Below are positions 24,980 through 33,007 of a stretch of DNA of 64,000 nt, in pieces. This DNA is from Acrocarpospora pleiomorpha (lineage in GTDB: Bacteria; Actinomycetota; Actinomycetes; Streptosporangiales; Streptosporangiaceae): the NCBI RefSeq assembly GCF_009687885.1, contig NZ_BLAF01000043.1, positions 1 through 64,000 on the forward strand, given 5' to 3'. The notes beneath the pieces were generated by a model. The model did not search any database, was not told where the DNA came from, and worked only from the letters and a program-made list of their open reading frames with translations. The translations under genes were made by a program, and so were the position numbers. Numbering within the stretch: the stretch's first letter is position 1; each line of letters begins with the position of its first letter.

Positions 24980-25687
24980 GTGACGGAACAGGCCGCTGGC
25001 AGTCGCAGGCGCCGTACCGCGAAACCGGCCGACACCGACCGGCTGCTGACCGAGATCAGCGCGGCCGGGCCGCCCGCGCAAGGCGCGGGAGGGCTGCTTC
25101 CGCCGCGTGCCAAAGCGGCCGGAACGCTGCGCCGGATCCAGGAGGAGGCGGTGCGCCAGTTCGCCGCCCGCGGCTATCACGCCGTCTCGGTGCGGGACCT
25201 GGCCTCCGGTGTCGGCATTCACCCGAGTTCCATCTACTCCCACGTCCCGGCGAAGGCGGACCTGCTCGCCGAGCTGCTGCGCCTCGGGCACGCCGAGCAT
25301 CGTGACCGGCTGCGCCAGGCGCTGCTGGAATGCGGCGCCGACCCAGGCGACCAGATCGCCGCTCTCACCCGGGCCCACGTGCGGATGCACGCCGAATACC
25401 CGCTGCTGGCCAGGGTTTCCAATCGCGAACTCGGCGCCCTTGAAGGCGCCGCCCGCGATGAGGTCACCGGCATCCGCTTGGAGTCCGAGCGGCTGTTCAT
25501 GGATGTGATCAACCGCGGCCAGCAGCTCGGCGATTTCAGCGCCGAGGTGGACCCGCTGATCGGGGTTGCCGCGATCGGTGCCATGGGTATCCGGGTCGCC
25601 GAATGGTGGAACCCTGAGCTGGGCATCACCATCGATGATCTGGCCGCCCAGTACGCCGGCCTCGCACGGAACATGTTGCGCCGATAA
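24980..25687 (+). CDS. TetR-family transcriptional regulator
   Basis: A 235-aa repressor. A 50-residue basic, Ala/Pro-rich extension precedes the helix-turn-helix (about 52-97: RIQEEAVRQFAARGYHAVSVRDLASGVGIHPSSIYSHVPAKADLL), which is of the KstR-like type often controlling lipid or acyl catabolism. The ligand domain follows (EYPLLARVSNRELGALEG). GTG 24980 has AAGGAG upstream. It is divergent from livK and shares its operator region. Four matching palindromes across 3.5 kb suggest the regulon includes the transporter, ligase, hydrolase and esterase. Confidence 0.88.
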   Translation: MTEQAAGSRRRRTAKPADTDRLLTEISAAGPPAQGAGGLLPPRAKAAGTLRRIQEEAVRQFAARGYHAVSVRDLASGVGIHPSSIYSHVPAKADLLAELLRLGHAEHRDRLRQALLECGADPGDQIAALTRAHVRMHAEYPLLARVSNRELGALEGAARDEVTGIRLESERLFMDVINRGQQLGDFSAEVDPLIGVAAIGAMGIRVAEWWNPELGITIDDLAAQYAGLARNMLRR

Positions 25688-25697
25688 CACCACCTGC

Positions 25698-25716
25698 CAA
25701 CCGTTCGTTCGTATGC
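25698..25716. promoter_or_regulatory. TetR-type operator, site 2 (between convergent genes)
   Basis: On the minus strand, CATACGAACGAACGGTTGG, a match to the other sites with one altered half. It lies between the tetR stop and the ligase stop, where no gene begins. It may be a relic, or drive or block an antisense transcript. Confidence 0.4.
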
Positions 25717-25722
25717 CCCACC

Positions 25723-27315
25723 TCAGGCGGGAAACCGTGCGCGCAGCACCTTCTTGTCGAACTTGCCCACGCTGGTGCGGGGAACCTGATCCAGGAACTC
25801 CACGCGGTCCGGCAGCTGCCAGCGGGCGAAGCCATGGGACATCAGGTGCTCGTGGATCTGCTCCAGGGTCAGTACGCCGCGGGTGACCACACAGGCCAAA
25901 GGCCGCTCCAGCCACTTGGCATCCGGGATGGCGATCACGGCTGCCTCCGCGATGTCCGGGTGGGACATCAGCGCGGCTTCCATGTCAACCGAGGAGATCC
26001 ATTCGCCACCGGACTTGATGAGGTCTTTGGTGCGGTCCGCTATCCGGAAGTAACCGCCAGGCGAGCCGACGGCGACGTCTCCGGTGTGAAACCAGCCGCC
26101 GTGGAACTGGTCCGCGCCATCGCCGTGCAGGTAGCCGTCGGCGACCCAGGGTCCACGCACATACAGGTCGCCGACCTGGGTGCCGTCCCAGTCGACGTCC
26201 GCTCCGTCGCCATCGCGGATGACGAGCTCGACGGTGGGTACCGGCAGCCCTGCCTGCGACGCGGCCTGCTCGATGAACTCGTCGTCGGGAAGACCGCGCA
26301 GATGATGTTTGGGCCAGGCGACGCTTGCCAGCGGTGAGGTCTCGGTCATCCCCCACGCCTGCAGGATCGGTATCCCGAAGTCGGCCCGGTACCGGGCGAT
26401 CAGCGACCGGGGCGGCTGCGCTCCGCCGGAAATGATGTGCCGCAGATCAGGCAACGGCTTCGGGCCGTCCAGGTGCGCGGCGACGTCGATCCAGATCGTC
26501 GGCACACCCGCGGTGACAGTGACCTGTTCCTCGCGAAGAAGCCCGATGACGCGCTGCGCGGTGAACGGCCCGGCGGCGAAGACCTGCTTGGCCCCGACCA
26601 TGGCCGCCGCGTACGGAACACCCCAGGCGTTGCCGTGAAACATCGGCACAACCGGCAGCACACAGTCGCCGGGCCCGAGGCTGAACCCGGCGCCGGAGGC
26701 GACACCGAGGGCGTGCAGCACCGTCGACCGGTGCGTATAGACGACACCTTTGGGGTGGCCGGTGGTGCCGGAGGTGTGGCAGATGCCCAGCGGCCGGTCT
26801 TCGGCCCACGGCGTGCGCGGGTACTGCCGCGGCTGGTCGGCGATCAGCGGCTCGTACGCCAGCAGGCCCGGCAGGTCGGCGTCCGGCGCCTCCCCGGCCA
26901 GCACGATGACGTGCTCGACCTTGCGCAGCCCGCCGGCCGCGTAGGCGTCTTCCAGCAACGGAATCAACTCAGGGTCGGCCAGGATCGCCACGTCACCGCC
27001 ATGGTCGATCACCGCCGCGAGTTCCTGCGCCGACAACCGCAGATTGAGGGTATGCAGGACACGACCGCTGCCCGGGACACCGAAATAGGCCTCCAGATGC
27101 CGGTAGGTGTTCCACGCCAGCGACCCCACAACCGCATCCGCCGGCAGGCCAAGGCTGTCCAGAGCGCGCATCAGTTGCTGTGACCGCTGCGCGAAATCAG
27201 CGTAGGTGTAGCGGTGGCTGGAGCCGTCGGCGTGGCTGGTGACGATGTCGACGTCGCCGTAATGCCGTTGCGCCGACGCGAACAAGGTCCAGATGTTGAG
27301 CGGAATGTCCATCAT
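25723..27315 (-). CDS. AMP-forming acyl-CoA synthetase
   Basis: A 530-aa ligase of the ANL superfamily that activates a carboxylic acid to its CoA ester. Motifs: P-loop TSGTTGHPKGV (about 188), GWGMTE-type A5 motif QAWGMTETSP, A7 DLYVRGPW and HTGDVAV, and the C-terminal lysine region TSVGKFDKKVLR. Sequence style resembles medium-chain fatty-acid ligases. It sits 7 bp downstream of the hydrolase gene, so one transcript from the 28260 promoter is likely. Confidence 0.9.
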   Translation of the reverse strand: MMDIPLNIWTLFASAQRHYGDVDIVTSHADGSSHRYTYADFAQRSQQLMRALDSLGLPADAVVGSLAWNTYRHLEAYFGVPGSGRVLHTLNLRLSAQELAAVIDHGGDVAILADPELIPLLEDAYAAGGLRKVEHVIVLAGEAPDADLPGLLAYEPLIADQPRQYPRTPWAEDRPLGICHTSGTTGHPKGVVYTHRSTVLHALGVASGAGFSLGPGDCVLPVVPMFHGNAWGVPYAAAMVGAKQVFAAGPFTAQRVIGLLREEQVTVTAGVPTIWIDVAAHLDGPKPLPDLRHIISGGAQPPRSLIARYRADFGIPILQAWGMTETSPLASVAWPKHHLRGLPDDEFIEQAASQAGLPVPTVELVIRDGDGADVDWDGTQVGDLYVRGPWVADGYLHGDGADQFHGGWFHTGDVAVGSPGGYFRIADRTKDLIKSGGEWISSVDMEAALMSHPDIAEAAVIAIPDAKWLERPLACVVTRGVLTLEQIHEHLMSHGFARWQLPDRVEFLDQVPRTSVGKFDKKVLRARFPA

Positions 27316-27322
27316 GGCCGGA

Positions 27323-28225
27323 TCACTTGCCGCAGCGGCCGGCGAACTCCACCAGCGCGTCCGCGCAGATGGTGGCGCCGGGATCGGCCAGCGCGATCGT
27401 GTAGTGCGTCGTGTCCGGCACCAGCTGATGCTCGAAACGGGTCACCGCCGCGCTTTCCGCTGAAACCACCGGCTCGCCGTACAGCGGCGGCTGTCCTGGA
27501 TAGAAGCCTTCCTGCGCGGAGAGCATCAGCACCGGTGCCTTGATGGCCGACAGGCGTTCCCGCAGTGCCTCGGCGTCGAGTGTGTCCAGATAGTCACCAC
27601 GCACCGCGGCCTCCGCGGCCTTCGGCATGAGCTGTGGCTCGGTGCCGCCCAGGTCGTAGTCCAGATAGGCCTCCACCCACGGCCCCCACGCCGCCGCCGG
27701 GAATGCCGGAAGCGGCCGCCAGAAGTCGAAATAGGACTCCCGGCTGGGAAACTGCTGCCGCAACCGGGCCAGTTGCGGCCCGAGCACCGTGTCCAGCAGC
27801 GCGACCAGATCCACCCCGGGTGGCGCCGGCAGCGGCAGTCCGCCGTCGACGAGCATCACCCCGGCCGCCTTCCCCGGGTGCTCGGCTGCCAACGCCGCGG
27901 CCACGAAGGCGCCCATCGAATGACCGATGATCACACAGTCATCGAGGTCGAAGGCGTCCATCGCCGCGGCGACATCTCGGGCGTGCTGTGCCATGCCGTA
28001 CTGGCCATCCGGCTTGTCGCTGTCCCCGCGCCCACGCAGGTCCAGGGCCAGCAGCGGGCGCCGCCCGGCCAGCCTTTCGGCGATGCCGACGAAGTTGACG
28101 TACGACGCCGTGATCCCGTGTAAGGCCACCACCGGCTTGCCCCGGCCCGGCCAGAACCCGAACGCCAGCTCCACACCGTCACCGGCGACGCGGCCGCGCG
28201 CCTCCCGTCCCGTCAACACATCCAT
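27323..28225 (-). CDS. Alpha/beta-fold hydrolase
   Basis: A 300-aa cytoplasmic hydrolase. Oxyanion HGITAS, nucleophile Ser in GHSMGA (about 103), acid residue in the LSAQEGFYPG region, and catalytic His near DTTHYTI. It probably cleaves esters or lactones of the imported substrate before CoA activation; substrate not determinable. First gene of the minus-strand pair under operator site 3. Confidence 0.88.
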   Translation of the reverse strand: MDVLTGREARGRVAGDGVELAFGFWPGRGKPVVALHGITASYVNFVGIAERLAGRRPLLALDLRGRGDSDKPDGQYGMAQHARDVAAAMDAFDLDDCVIIGHSMGAFVAAALAAEHPGKAAGVMLVDGGLPLPAPPGVDLVALLDTVLGPQLARLRQQFPSRESYFDFWRPLPAFPAAAWGPWVEAYLDYDLGGTEPQLMPKAAEAAVRGDYLDTLDAEALRERLSAIKAPVLMLSAQEGFYPGQPPLYGEPVVSAESAAVTRFEHQLVPDTTHYTIALADPGATICADALVEFAGRCGK

Positions 28226-28235
28226 AGCAGCTCCC

Positions 28236-28254
28236 TAACGAACGACTGTTTGCC
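28236..28254. promoter_or_regulatory. TetR-type operator, site 3, with promoter of hydrolase-ligase operon
   Basis: TAACGAACGACTGTTTGCC. On the minus strand TTGACG (28285-28280) and GAGACT (28262-28257) are 17 bp apart, placing the start of transcription about 28250, inside the palindrome. Confidence 0.6.
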
Positions 28255-28324
28255 ACAGTCTCATGTCGTAGGAAAGAAACGTCAAGACTCAAGCACTTCA
28301 CGCTGACGAAACTTCGTCGTCATC

Positions 28325-28377
28325 TTGACACGGTCGCGACTCACTCTGATGCTTGCCGAACAACCGATCGTTCGTAA
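28325..28377 (+). promoter_or_regulatory. TetR-type operator, site 4, with promoter of the esterase gene
   Basis: A perfect -35 TTGACA at 28325-28330 with a weak -10 about 28348. The palindromic sequence GAACAACCGATCGTTCGTAA occupies 28358-28377, at about +1 to +18 and next to the ribosome binding site. Confidence 0.6.
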
Positions 28378-28387
28378 GGAGCGGAAC

Positions 28388-29341
28388 ATGGCACTCACCT
28401 CTGCCCGGTGGTGGCGTGCACTGGCTGCCTGCGTCATCGCCGGCGCCACCGCAGCGGCAACCCTCGCCATGCCCGCACAGGCCGCCGGCGGAACGTTGTT
28501 CCACGGTGTCTACGTGTCGGTATTCGGCGTCCGCGACTACCACGGCTACCTGCCCTCGTCGTACCGTCCTGGCACGCCACTGCCACTCGTGGTCGCCCTG
28601 CACGGCTGCACCGAGAACGACGTCGGCTTCGACCTCCTGTCCGGCTGGAGCGCCAAAGCCGAACAGGAAGGGTTCGCCGTCGTCTTCCCCGACCAGAACA
28701 ACTTCGCCAACCCCGCCGGCTGCTGGAACTGGATCCTGTCCGGCAACCAGCACCGCGGTCGCGGCGAGCCGGCCATCATCGCCGGCATCACCAACCGCGT
28801 CAGCGGCCAGTACGGCATCAACCGCAGCCGCGTCTACGTCACCGGCATCTCCGCCGGAGGCGTCATGGCCAACATCATGGCCGTCGCCTATTCCGACGTC
28901 TACGCGGCCGCCAGCTTCGTCGCCGGCTGCGAATACCAATGCGACCCGCTGCAGATCACCACCCCGCAGCAATCCGGCCAAGCCGCACTACGCGAAATGG
29001 GAAGCCGTGCCCGCACCGTCCCGGTCGCGATCTTCCAGGGCACCGTCGACCCAGCCGTGGCACCCTCCACCGCCTACCGCATCGCCGGGCAATGGGCCAC
29101 CGTCGCCGGCACGGACACCACACCCGACGTCACAGACAACGGGCAGGTTCCAGGCGGGCGCAGCTACACCAAACTCACCTACCACAACAACACCGGTCAG
29201 CCCATCGTCGACCAATACATGATCAACGGCGCCGGGCACAGCTACCCCGGCGGCTGCTCCTGCAGTCTCTACGGCGACCCCGCCGGCCCCGACGCCACCG
29301 GCATCAGCTGGGACTACTTCCTCGCCCACCCGATGCCCTGA
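28388..29341 (+). CDS. Secreted PHB-depolymerase-like esterase (CE1/LpqC family)
   Basis: A 317-aa exported esterase. Signal peptide 1-34 (cleavage after AQA). Oxyanion HGCTEND, nucleophile in GISAGG (Ser about 157), Asp in FQGTVDPAV and His in GAGHSYPGG. Two Cys-rich stretches (CEYQC, CSCS) suggest disulfides. Relatives are short-chain polyhydroxyalkanoate depolymerases and feruloyl or acetylxylan esterases. Start ATG 28388 follows AAGGAG. It shares the TetR-type operator with the transporter and ligase, so its product is probably taken up by LivKHMGF. Confidence 0.88.
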   Translation: MALTSARWWRALAACVIAGATAAATLAMPAQAAGGTLFHGVYVSVFGVRDYHGYLPSSYRPGTPLPLVVALHGCTENDVGFDLLSGWSAKAEQEGFAVVFPDQNNFANPAGCWNWILSGNQHRGRGEPAIIAGITNRVSGQYGINRSRVYVTGISAGGVMANIMAVAYSDVYAAASFVAGCEYQCDPLQITTPQQSGQAALREMGSRARTVPVAIFQGTVDPAVAPSTAYRIAGQWATVAGTDTTPDVTDNGQVPGGRSYTKLTYHNNTGQPIVDQYMINGAGHSYPGGCSCSLYGDPAGPDATGISWDYFLAHPMP

Positions 29342-29400
29342 CAACACCATCACCGGGTCGGCGCCACGCGGCGCCGGCCCAATTGCTACCGTGATCGCCC

Positions 29401-29757
29401 GTGAACGTGTACGTAGGCAACGCGAACGTGGACGCGGCAACCGACCGAGGCTGGCTCTTGGGCCACTTCAAATCCCCCGACGACGTACGGCACAGCGAAG
29501 ACGTCGAGATCAAATGGGGTATCCACCCCGCCGGTGACGAACGCGCCCAATGGGTGACCGGCGAACACCGCACCGCCCTACTCATCCTGATCAGCGGCCG
29601 ATTCCGGGTAGAACTCCCCGGCCAGACCGTCCTCCTGTCCAAGCAGGGCGGCTACGTCCTCTGGGGCAAGAACGTCGACCATTCCTGGCACGCCGAAGAA
29701 GAATCCGTCGTCATGACCGTCCGCTGGCCATCAATCCCCGGCTACGCCACCCCATAG
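29401..29757 (+). CDS. Small cupin-domain protein
   Basis: A 118-aa single-domain cupin with the two motifs G-X-H-P...E (WGIHPAGDERAQW) and a second strand set (GYVLWGKNVDHSWHAEEES). Metal-binding His are partly present. No partner gene. Function unknown. Confidence 0.75.
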   Translation: MNVYVGNANVDAATDRGWLLGHFKSPDDVRHSEDVEIKWGIHPAGDERAQWVTGEHRTALLILISGRFRVELPGQTVLLSKQGGYVLWGKNVDHSWHAEEESVVMTVRWPSIPGYATP

Positions 29758-29761
29758 ACCA

Positions 29762-29850
29762 CCCAACAGAATAAGCAGGTCGCCAGGTGACTCGCCGTTA
29801 TCCGGCGCCGTTCACGCAGGTGATACTTCTCGCCGCACCGGCGCCACCAG
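29762..29850. repeat. Dispersed ~88-bp repeat, copy B
   Basis: It aligns with copies A (1188-1274) and C (29921-30008). Similarity to C continues about 20 bp further right (GGCATCC...TTCTCGG-like). It lies directly after the cupin stop. Confidence 0.75.
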
Positions 29851-29920
29851 CGGCATCCGGTTGAGTGTCTTCGGCCCGAACGTCGAGTGTCCTTGAACCT
29901 GAACGAGCGTCCTGGAGCAT

Positions 29921-30008
29921 CCAACAGCGTGAACAGGTCGCCAAGTCACTCGCCGTCACCCGGCGCCGTTCACGCAGGCGTTATTTCTCGCCGCACCGAC
30001 ACCAACAG
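29921..30008. repeat. Dispersed ~88-bp repeat, copy C
   Basis: The second copy in the same intergenic region, 159 bp after copy B and in the same orientation. On the minus strand all three copies translate to similar peptides of the CRCGEK...LRERRR...TASDLATC type, but C has a stop, so a decayed coding origin is possible. Confidence 0.75.
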
Positions 30009-30062
30009 TGGCGGCATCCTGTGGGTTCTCGGGGTATCGGGGCCAGGAGTGGCAGTGGCACG

Positions 30063-30158
30063 GTGTTGAGCGCCGAAACCGAACTCGCCGACCTGCTCGA
30101 CCGGCTCGACCCCATCGGCCACCATGACCTCATCCACGGCGACCCCTGCCCGGGCTTT
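30063..30158 (+). pseudogene. Phosphotransferase (APH-like) fragment
   Basis: A forward frame of about 32 residues ends LDPIGHHDLIHGDPCPGF. The HGDPCPGN-type motif is the catalytic loop of aminoglycoside-phosphotransferase-like kinases; here the Asn is replaced and the frame stops inside the convergent dioxygenase gene. The remainder of the kinase is missing. Confidence 0.45.
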
Positions 30159-30939
30159 AGACGTGTACGTCGAGTTTGGCCGTGTAGCCGTTTGTGGTGT
30201 TGCCGGTGACGGTGGCGAGTTGGGTTGTGTAGCCGTCGCTGAATACGTTGTCGTTTTCTAGCGAGGAGCCTGCCAGGTTGGTGACGCTCTGTTCGTAGCC
30301 GGGAGTTGCGTATACCTCGCTGCAGGCTTCCTGCGGGAATGCCAGTTGGGTGGTTTTTACGGGGTCTGAGGCGGTGGTTGCTTCGGTGAGGTTGCCGTAC
30401 ACCTCGAAGTGGATGTGTGGCCAGCGGCCGGAGTAGGCGCCGGGGAAGATTGTGGTGAAGCGGATCAGGCCGGCTGGGGTGGCCTCCTGGACGCCGCGGA
30501 GGTAGTTCTCCTCGGTGATGCCTTCGGAGTACATCGAGTATCTGCCTTCGCGGTCGCAGTGCCATAGGTAGACGGCGGCGCCCGCGTATGCCGCTCCCGC
30601 GTTGATGATGTTGAGTTCCACGACCAGGGGAATTCCTTGGGCTGTCCCCGATGCGGAGCCGAAGCTCGATCGGATGTCCTGGCGGACGACGCCGCTCTGG
30701 GTCAGCGCGTTGGGTCCGTTGGATCCGTCCCCTGGATAAGGGCCGGCGGTCTCGTCGGGAATCTCTTCCTGCGATTGGCCGCTCGCTGGCTGGCCGGTTG
30801 TCTGGGTGGACGTGTTCTGTTCGGGTTCGGAGCAGCCCACTGCGCCGACCAGCACTGCGCCGCCGACTAGGCCGAGCATCCCTCGGCGGCCCATCAAGCG
30901 GGAAAGATCGAACGCGAGTCCTCGGTCGTGATCGTGCAT
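30157..30939 (-). CDS. Intradiol ring-cleavage dioxygenase-like lipoprotein
   Basis: A 260-aa protein with a Tat/lipoprotein leader (MGRRGMLGLVGG, lipobox VGAVGC) and a dioxygenase-like beta-sandwich. The family motif ETAGPYPGDG...GPN and iron-ligand candidates are visible (Tyr in RYSMY, Tyr/His in SGRWPHIHFEVY). Exported relatives are common in actinomycetes and their substrates are largely unknown. ATG 30939 has GGAGGAGG upstream; longer readings lack support. Confidence 0.85.
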   Translation of the reverse strand: MHDHDRGLAFDLSRLMGRRGMLGLVGGAVLVGAVGCSEPEQNTSTQTTGQPASGQSQEEIPDETAGPYPGDGSNGPNALTQSGVVRQDIRSSFGSASGTAQGIPLVVELNIINAGAAYAGAAVYLWHCDREGRYSMYSEGITEENYLRGVQEATPAGLIRFTTIFPGAYSGRWPHIHFEVYGNLTEATTASDPVKTTQLAFPQEACSEVYATPGYEQSVTNLAGSSLENDNVFSDGYTTQLATVTGNTTNGYTAKLDVHV

Positions 30940-31038
30940 GTGCCCTCCTCCGTTTGGTAGCGACCACCCTTCACCTCGGATCTGAAAATTCGATGACAGC
31001 AAACCCAGATTCCGCTTAGCCGGGCTGCGGCGTCGGGC

Positions 31039-32907
31039 TCAGCCTTCTTCTAGTTCGGCGGCTCGTTCGTACAGGCGGGCGGCCTGGAGTGGCTGGTTGT
31101 GGCGGTTGTGGAGTTCGGCGGCCCGGATCAGTTGGCCGTCGGATTCCAAGGCCCAGGCCTGGTCCTGCCAGGAGCCGCGTTCCATCGGCTCCCGCCTGAT
31201 CCCGCGGGGTCCAGACCGGCGAGGGCGGCTCAGGCTGGGGAGGAAACCGACTCGCCGGGTGCGTTCCGGAGGGGTCAGCCCATCGTCGATCAGACGTAGC
31301 GAACGCTCCATCTCGGGTGGTAGCTGTACATCGACCTCAAGCGGTTCGCCCGCCCACAACTGCCAGACGGGTACGGCGGTCCTGAGCAGGAACGCGTAGC
31401 AGGCGTTCGCGGTCAGCACGATCGCGTCGCCCTGGTCGGTCGGGAACAGGGCCCTGCGTGCCGCGGGTGGGAGCCGGGGCTTGAGCCGGAAGCCGAGCGG
31501 AAGGTAGAGCTGGCCGGGTCCGACGCAACGCAGCGGCTCCCCTACCGGCAGGTCCTCCAGCACGCCGCCGGTGGCGGTCAGCAGGTGGCGGTCACGGCCG
31601 AGCGTGAGCTGGGCGGTCTCAGCGAGGGGCAAGCCCTCCAGCACCAAGGGCAAGGCGGCCAGTCCCTCGTCGCTGAGCAGCACCGCGTCGATCTTCTGGC
31701 CGTGCGCCCTGGCGGGAACCACGGTCAGGGTGGGCGGCTCCGGCACCGCGTCAGGCCATTCAGGGAGGGATTCCAGCGGTTGCAGGGGCCGGTCGACGGG
31801 CGAGCGTACGAACGCGGTTCCCGGCTGCGGCTCGCCGTGGGCAGTGAGGCGGGCGCAGCCGTACCCGTCGGCGGCCAGCACCCAGACGCCGTGGTCGACG
31901 AGAGCAGCGAGGACCCGATCAGGAAGCGGTGACGCGTGGCGGTGCTGGATCAGAAGCCGGTCCCGCACCCTGCGACAGACCAGCACGAACGGGTCTCGTT
32001 CCAGCGCCGCGACCAGGGACGGCGAGACGCTCCCCGCACCCGCCACCAGATCCACGACATACCCGGATCGGCCAGACCCGCCGCTCGGAGCATGCGCTTG
32101 ATCGACGTCTCTGACATACGCGGATTGCCTAGGCCCACCGCCCGAAGGGTGAACTCGGTCACTGCCCCTGGCGTACCCGGATCGGCCACCCGAAGCGTGC
32201 GATTGGGTGCCGGCGTACCCGGATCGCCCAGGCCCGCCACCCGGAGCGTGAGCTCGATCGCCGTCCCCGGCTTCGAACAGCGGTGTGAGATCGACCCGCT
32301 GGTAGGTGACTGTCAGGTTCAGGTCCAGCGCGCGCCGGATCAGCTCCGCCAGCCGCAGCCCCGGAACCACGATCGTGACCTGGGACACCGGCGTCGGCGG
32401 CGTCTTGACCAACCCGGCGATCCTGACGGCCTCGACGAGTGGCGTCTCGGTGAGGGATGACAGCTCCAGTCCGACGCCCTCGGTGGGCGGCTCGCCCCAG
32501 CCGCGGTCTGGGACGAGCTGCCCGGCATACGTCACGTGCACTCGCCCACCACAGCTGAGCGCCGCCTCCCTGACCACGTCAAGGGACAGATCCACCCGCA
32601 CCCACCAGGCGTTGTCCGCGCGCAGGAAGCCCATCCCGGCAAGATCGTCCGAACGGTGCAACTGCGCCGCGAACATCAACGCCGTGGTCGCGGCCCCGAA
32701 GCGCACCACAAGCTCAGGCCGCGACGACCCTTCCAAACCTCCGCCCAAAGGAAACCGCCCTTCCACGTCCTCTACCAAGGACAACCGCTTGTCTGAATTC
32801 CCGCCCGACGGAAACCACCCATCCGCGCCCCTGCTCAAGGACAACCACTCATCCGAATCCCCGCCCGAGGACGACCCGCATCCGCGCCGTTGCCAAAGGA
32901 CAATCAC
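31039..32907 (-). CDS. Ternary-system accessory protein with TPR-like tail
   Basis: Last gene of the 18-kb operon, up to 622 aa. The folded part starts near residue 64 (PELVVRFGAATTALMFAAQLHRSDD) and no known enzyme motif is visible. Residues about 212-290 are a Gly/Ser-rich degenerate repeat (APGGGPGRSGYAG type). The last 40 residues (LIRAAELHNRHNQPLQAARLYERAAELEEG) are a TPR-like helical pair. The start is uncertain because the first 60 residues are encoded by a 59-bp tandem repeat; a start nearer 32718 is possible. It resembles uncharacterised partner proteins of AAA/MoxR/vWA systems, by context. Confidence 0.7.
   Translation of the reverse strand: MIVLWQRRGCGSSSGGDSDEWLSLSRGADGWFPSGGNSDKRLSLVEDVEGRFPLGGGLEGSSRPELVVRFGAATTALMFAAQLHRSDDLAGMGFLRADNAWWVRVDLSLDVVREAALSCGGRVHVTYAGQLVPDRGWGEPPTEGVGLELSSLTETPLVEAVRIAGLVKTPPTPVSQVTIVVPGLRLAELIRRALDLNLTVTYQRVDLTPLFEAGDGDRAHAPGGGPGRSGYAGTQSHASGGRSGYARGSDRVHPSGGGPRQSAYVRDVDQAHAPSGGSGRSGYVVDLVAGAGSVSPSLVAALERDPFVLVCRRVRDRLLIQHRHASPLPDRVLAALVDHGVWVLAADGYGCARLTAHGEPQPGTAFVRSPVDRPLQPLESLPEWPDAVPEPPTLTVVPARAHGQKIDAVLLSDEGLAALPLVLEGLPLAETAQLTLGRDRHLLTATGGVLEDLPVGEPLRCVGPGQLYLPLGFRLKPRLPPAARRALFPTDQGDAIVLTANACYAFLLRTAVPVWQLWAGEPLEVDVQLPPEMERSLRLIDDGLTPPERTRRVGFLPSLSRPRRSGPRGIRREPMERGSWQDQAWALESDGQLIRAAELHNRHNQPLQAARLYERAAELEEG
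32045..32275. repeat. Degenerate in-frame repeat in the last ternary-system gene
   Basis: About four units of roughly 54-66 bp encode HAPGGGPGRSGYAG-like sequence. Unit lengths vary but stay in frame. Confidence 0.6.
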
Positions 32908-33003
32908 TCATCCGAATCCCCACCCGAGGACGACCCCATCCGCGCCGTTGCCAAAGGACAACCGCTCATCTGAAACCCCACCCGAGGGAACCGCCCTGCC
33001 ATC
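32745..33003. repeat. 59-bp tandem repeat, about 4.5 copies
   Basis: On the minus strand, units contain CTCGGGTGGGGATTCGGATG and then TTGTCCTTTGGCAACGGCGC. The copies nearest 33003 are best conserved and they decay towards 32745. They fill the gap between the TPR-like gene stop (33008) and the folded part of the next protein. Unit lengths differ by 1-2 bases, so the frame is not maintained across all copies. Confidence 0.75.
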
Positions 33004-33007
33004 GCGT

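Noticed and set aside
29865..30209. Coding sequence across repeat copy C and the phosphotransferase fragment
   Set aside because: The frame joins a repeat to a gene fragment, runs into the convergent dioxygenase gene and has no credible start.
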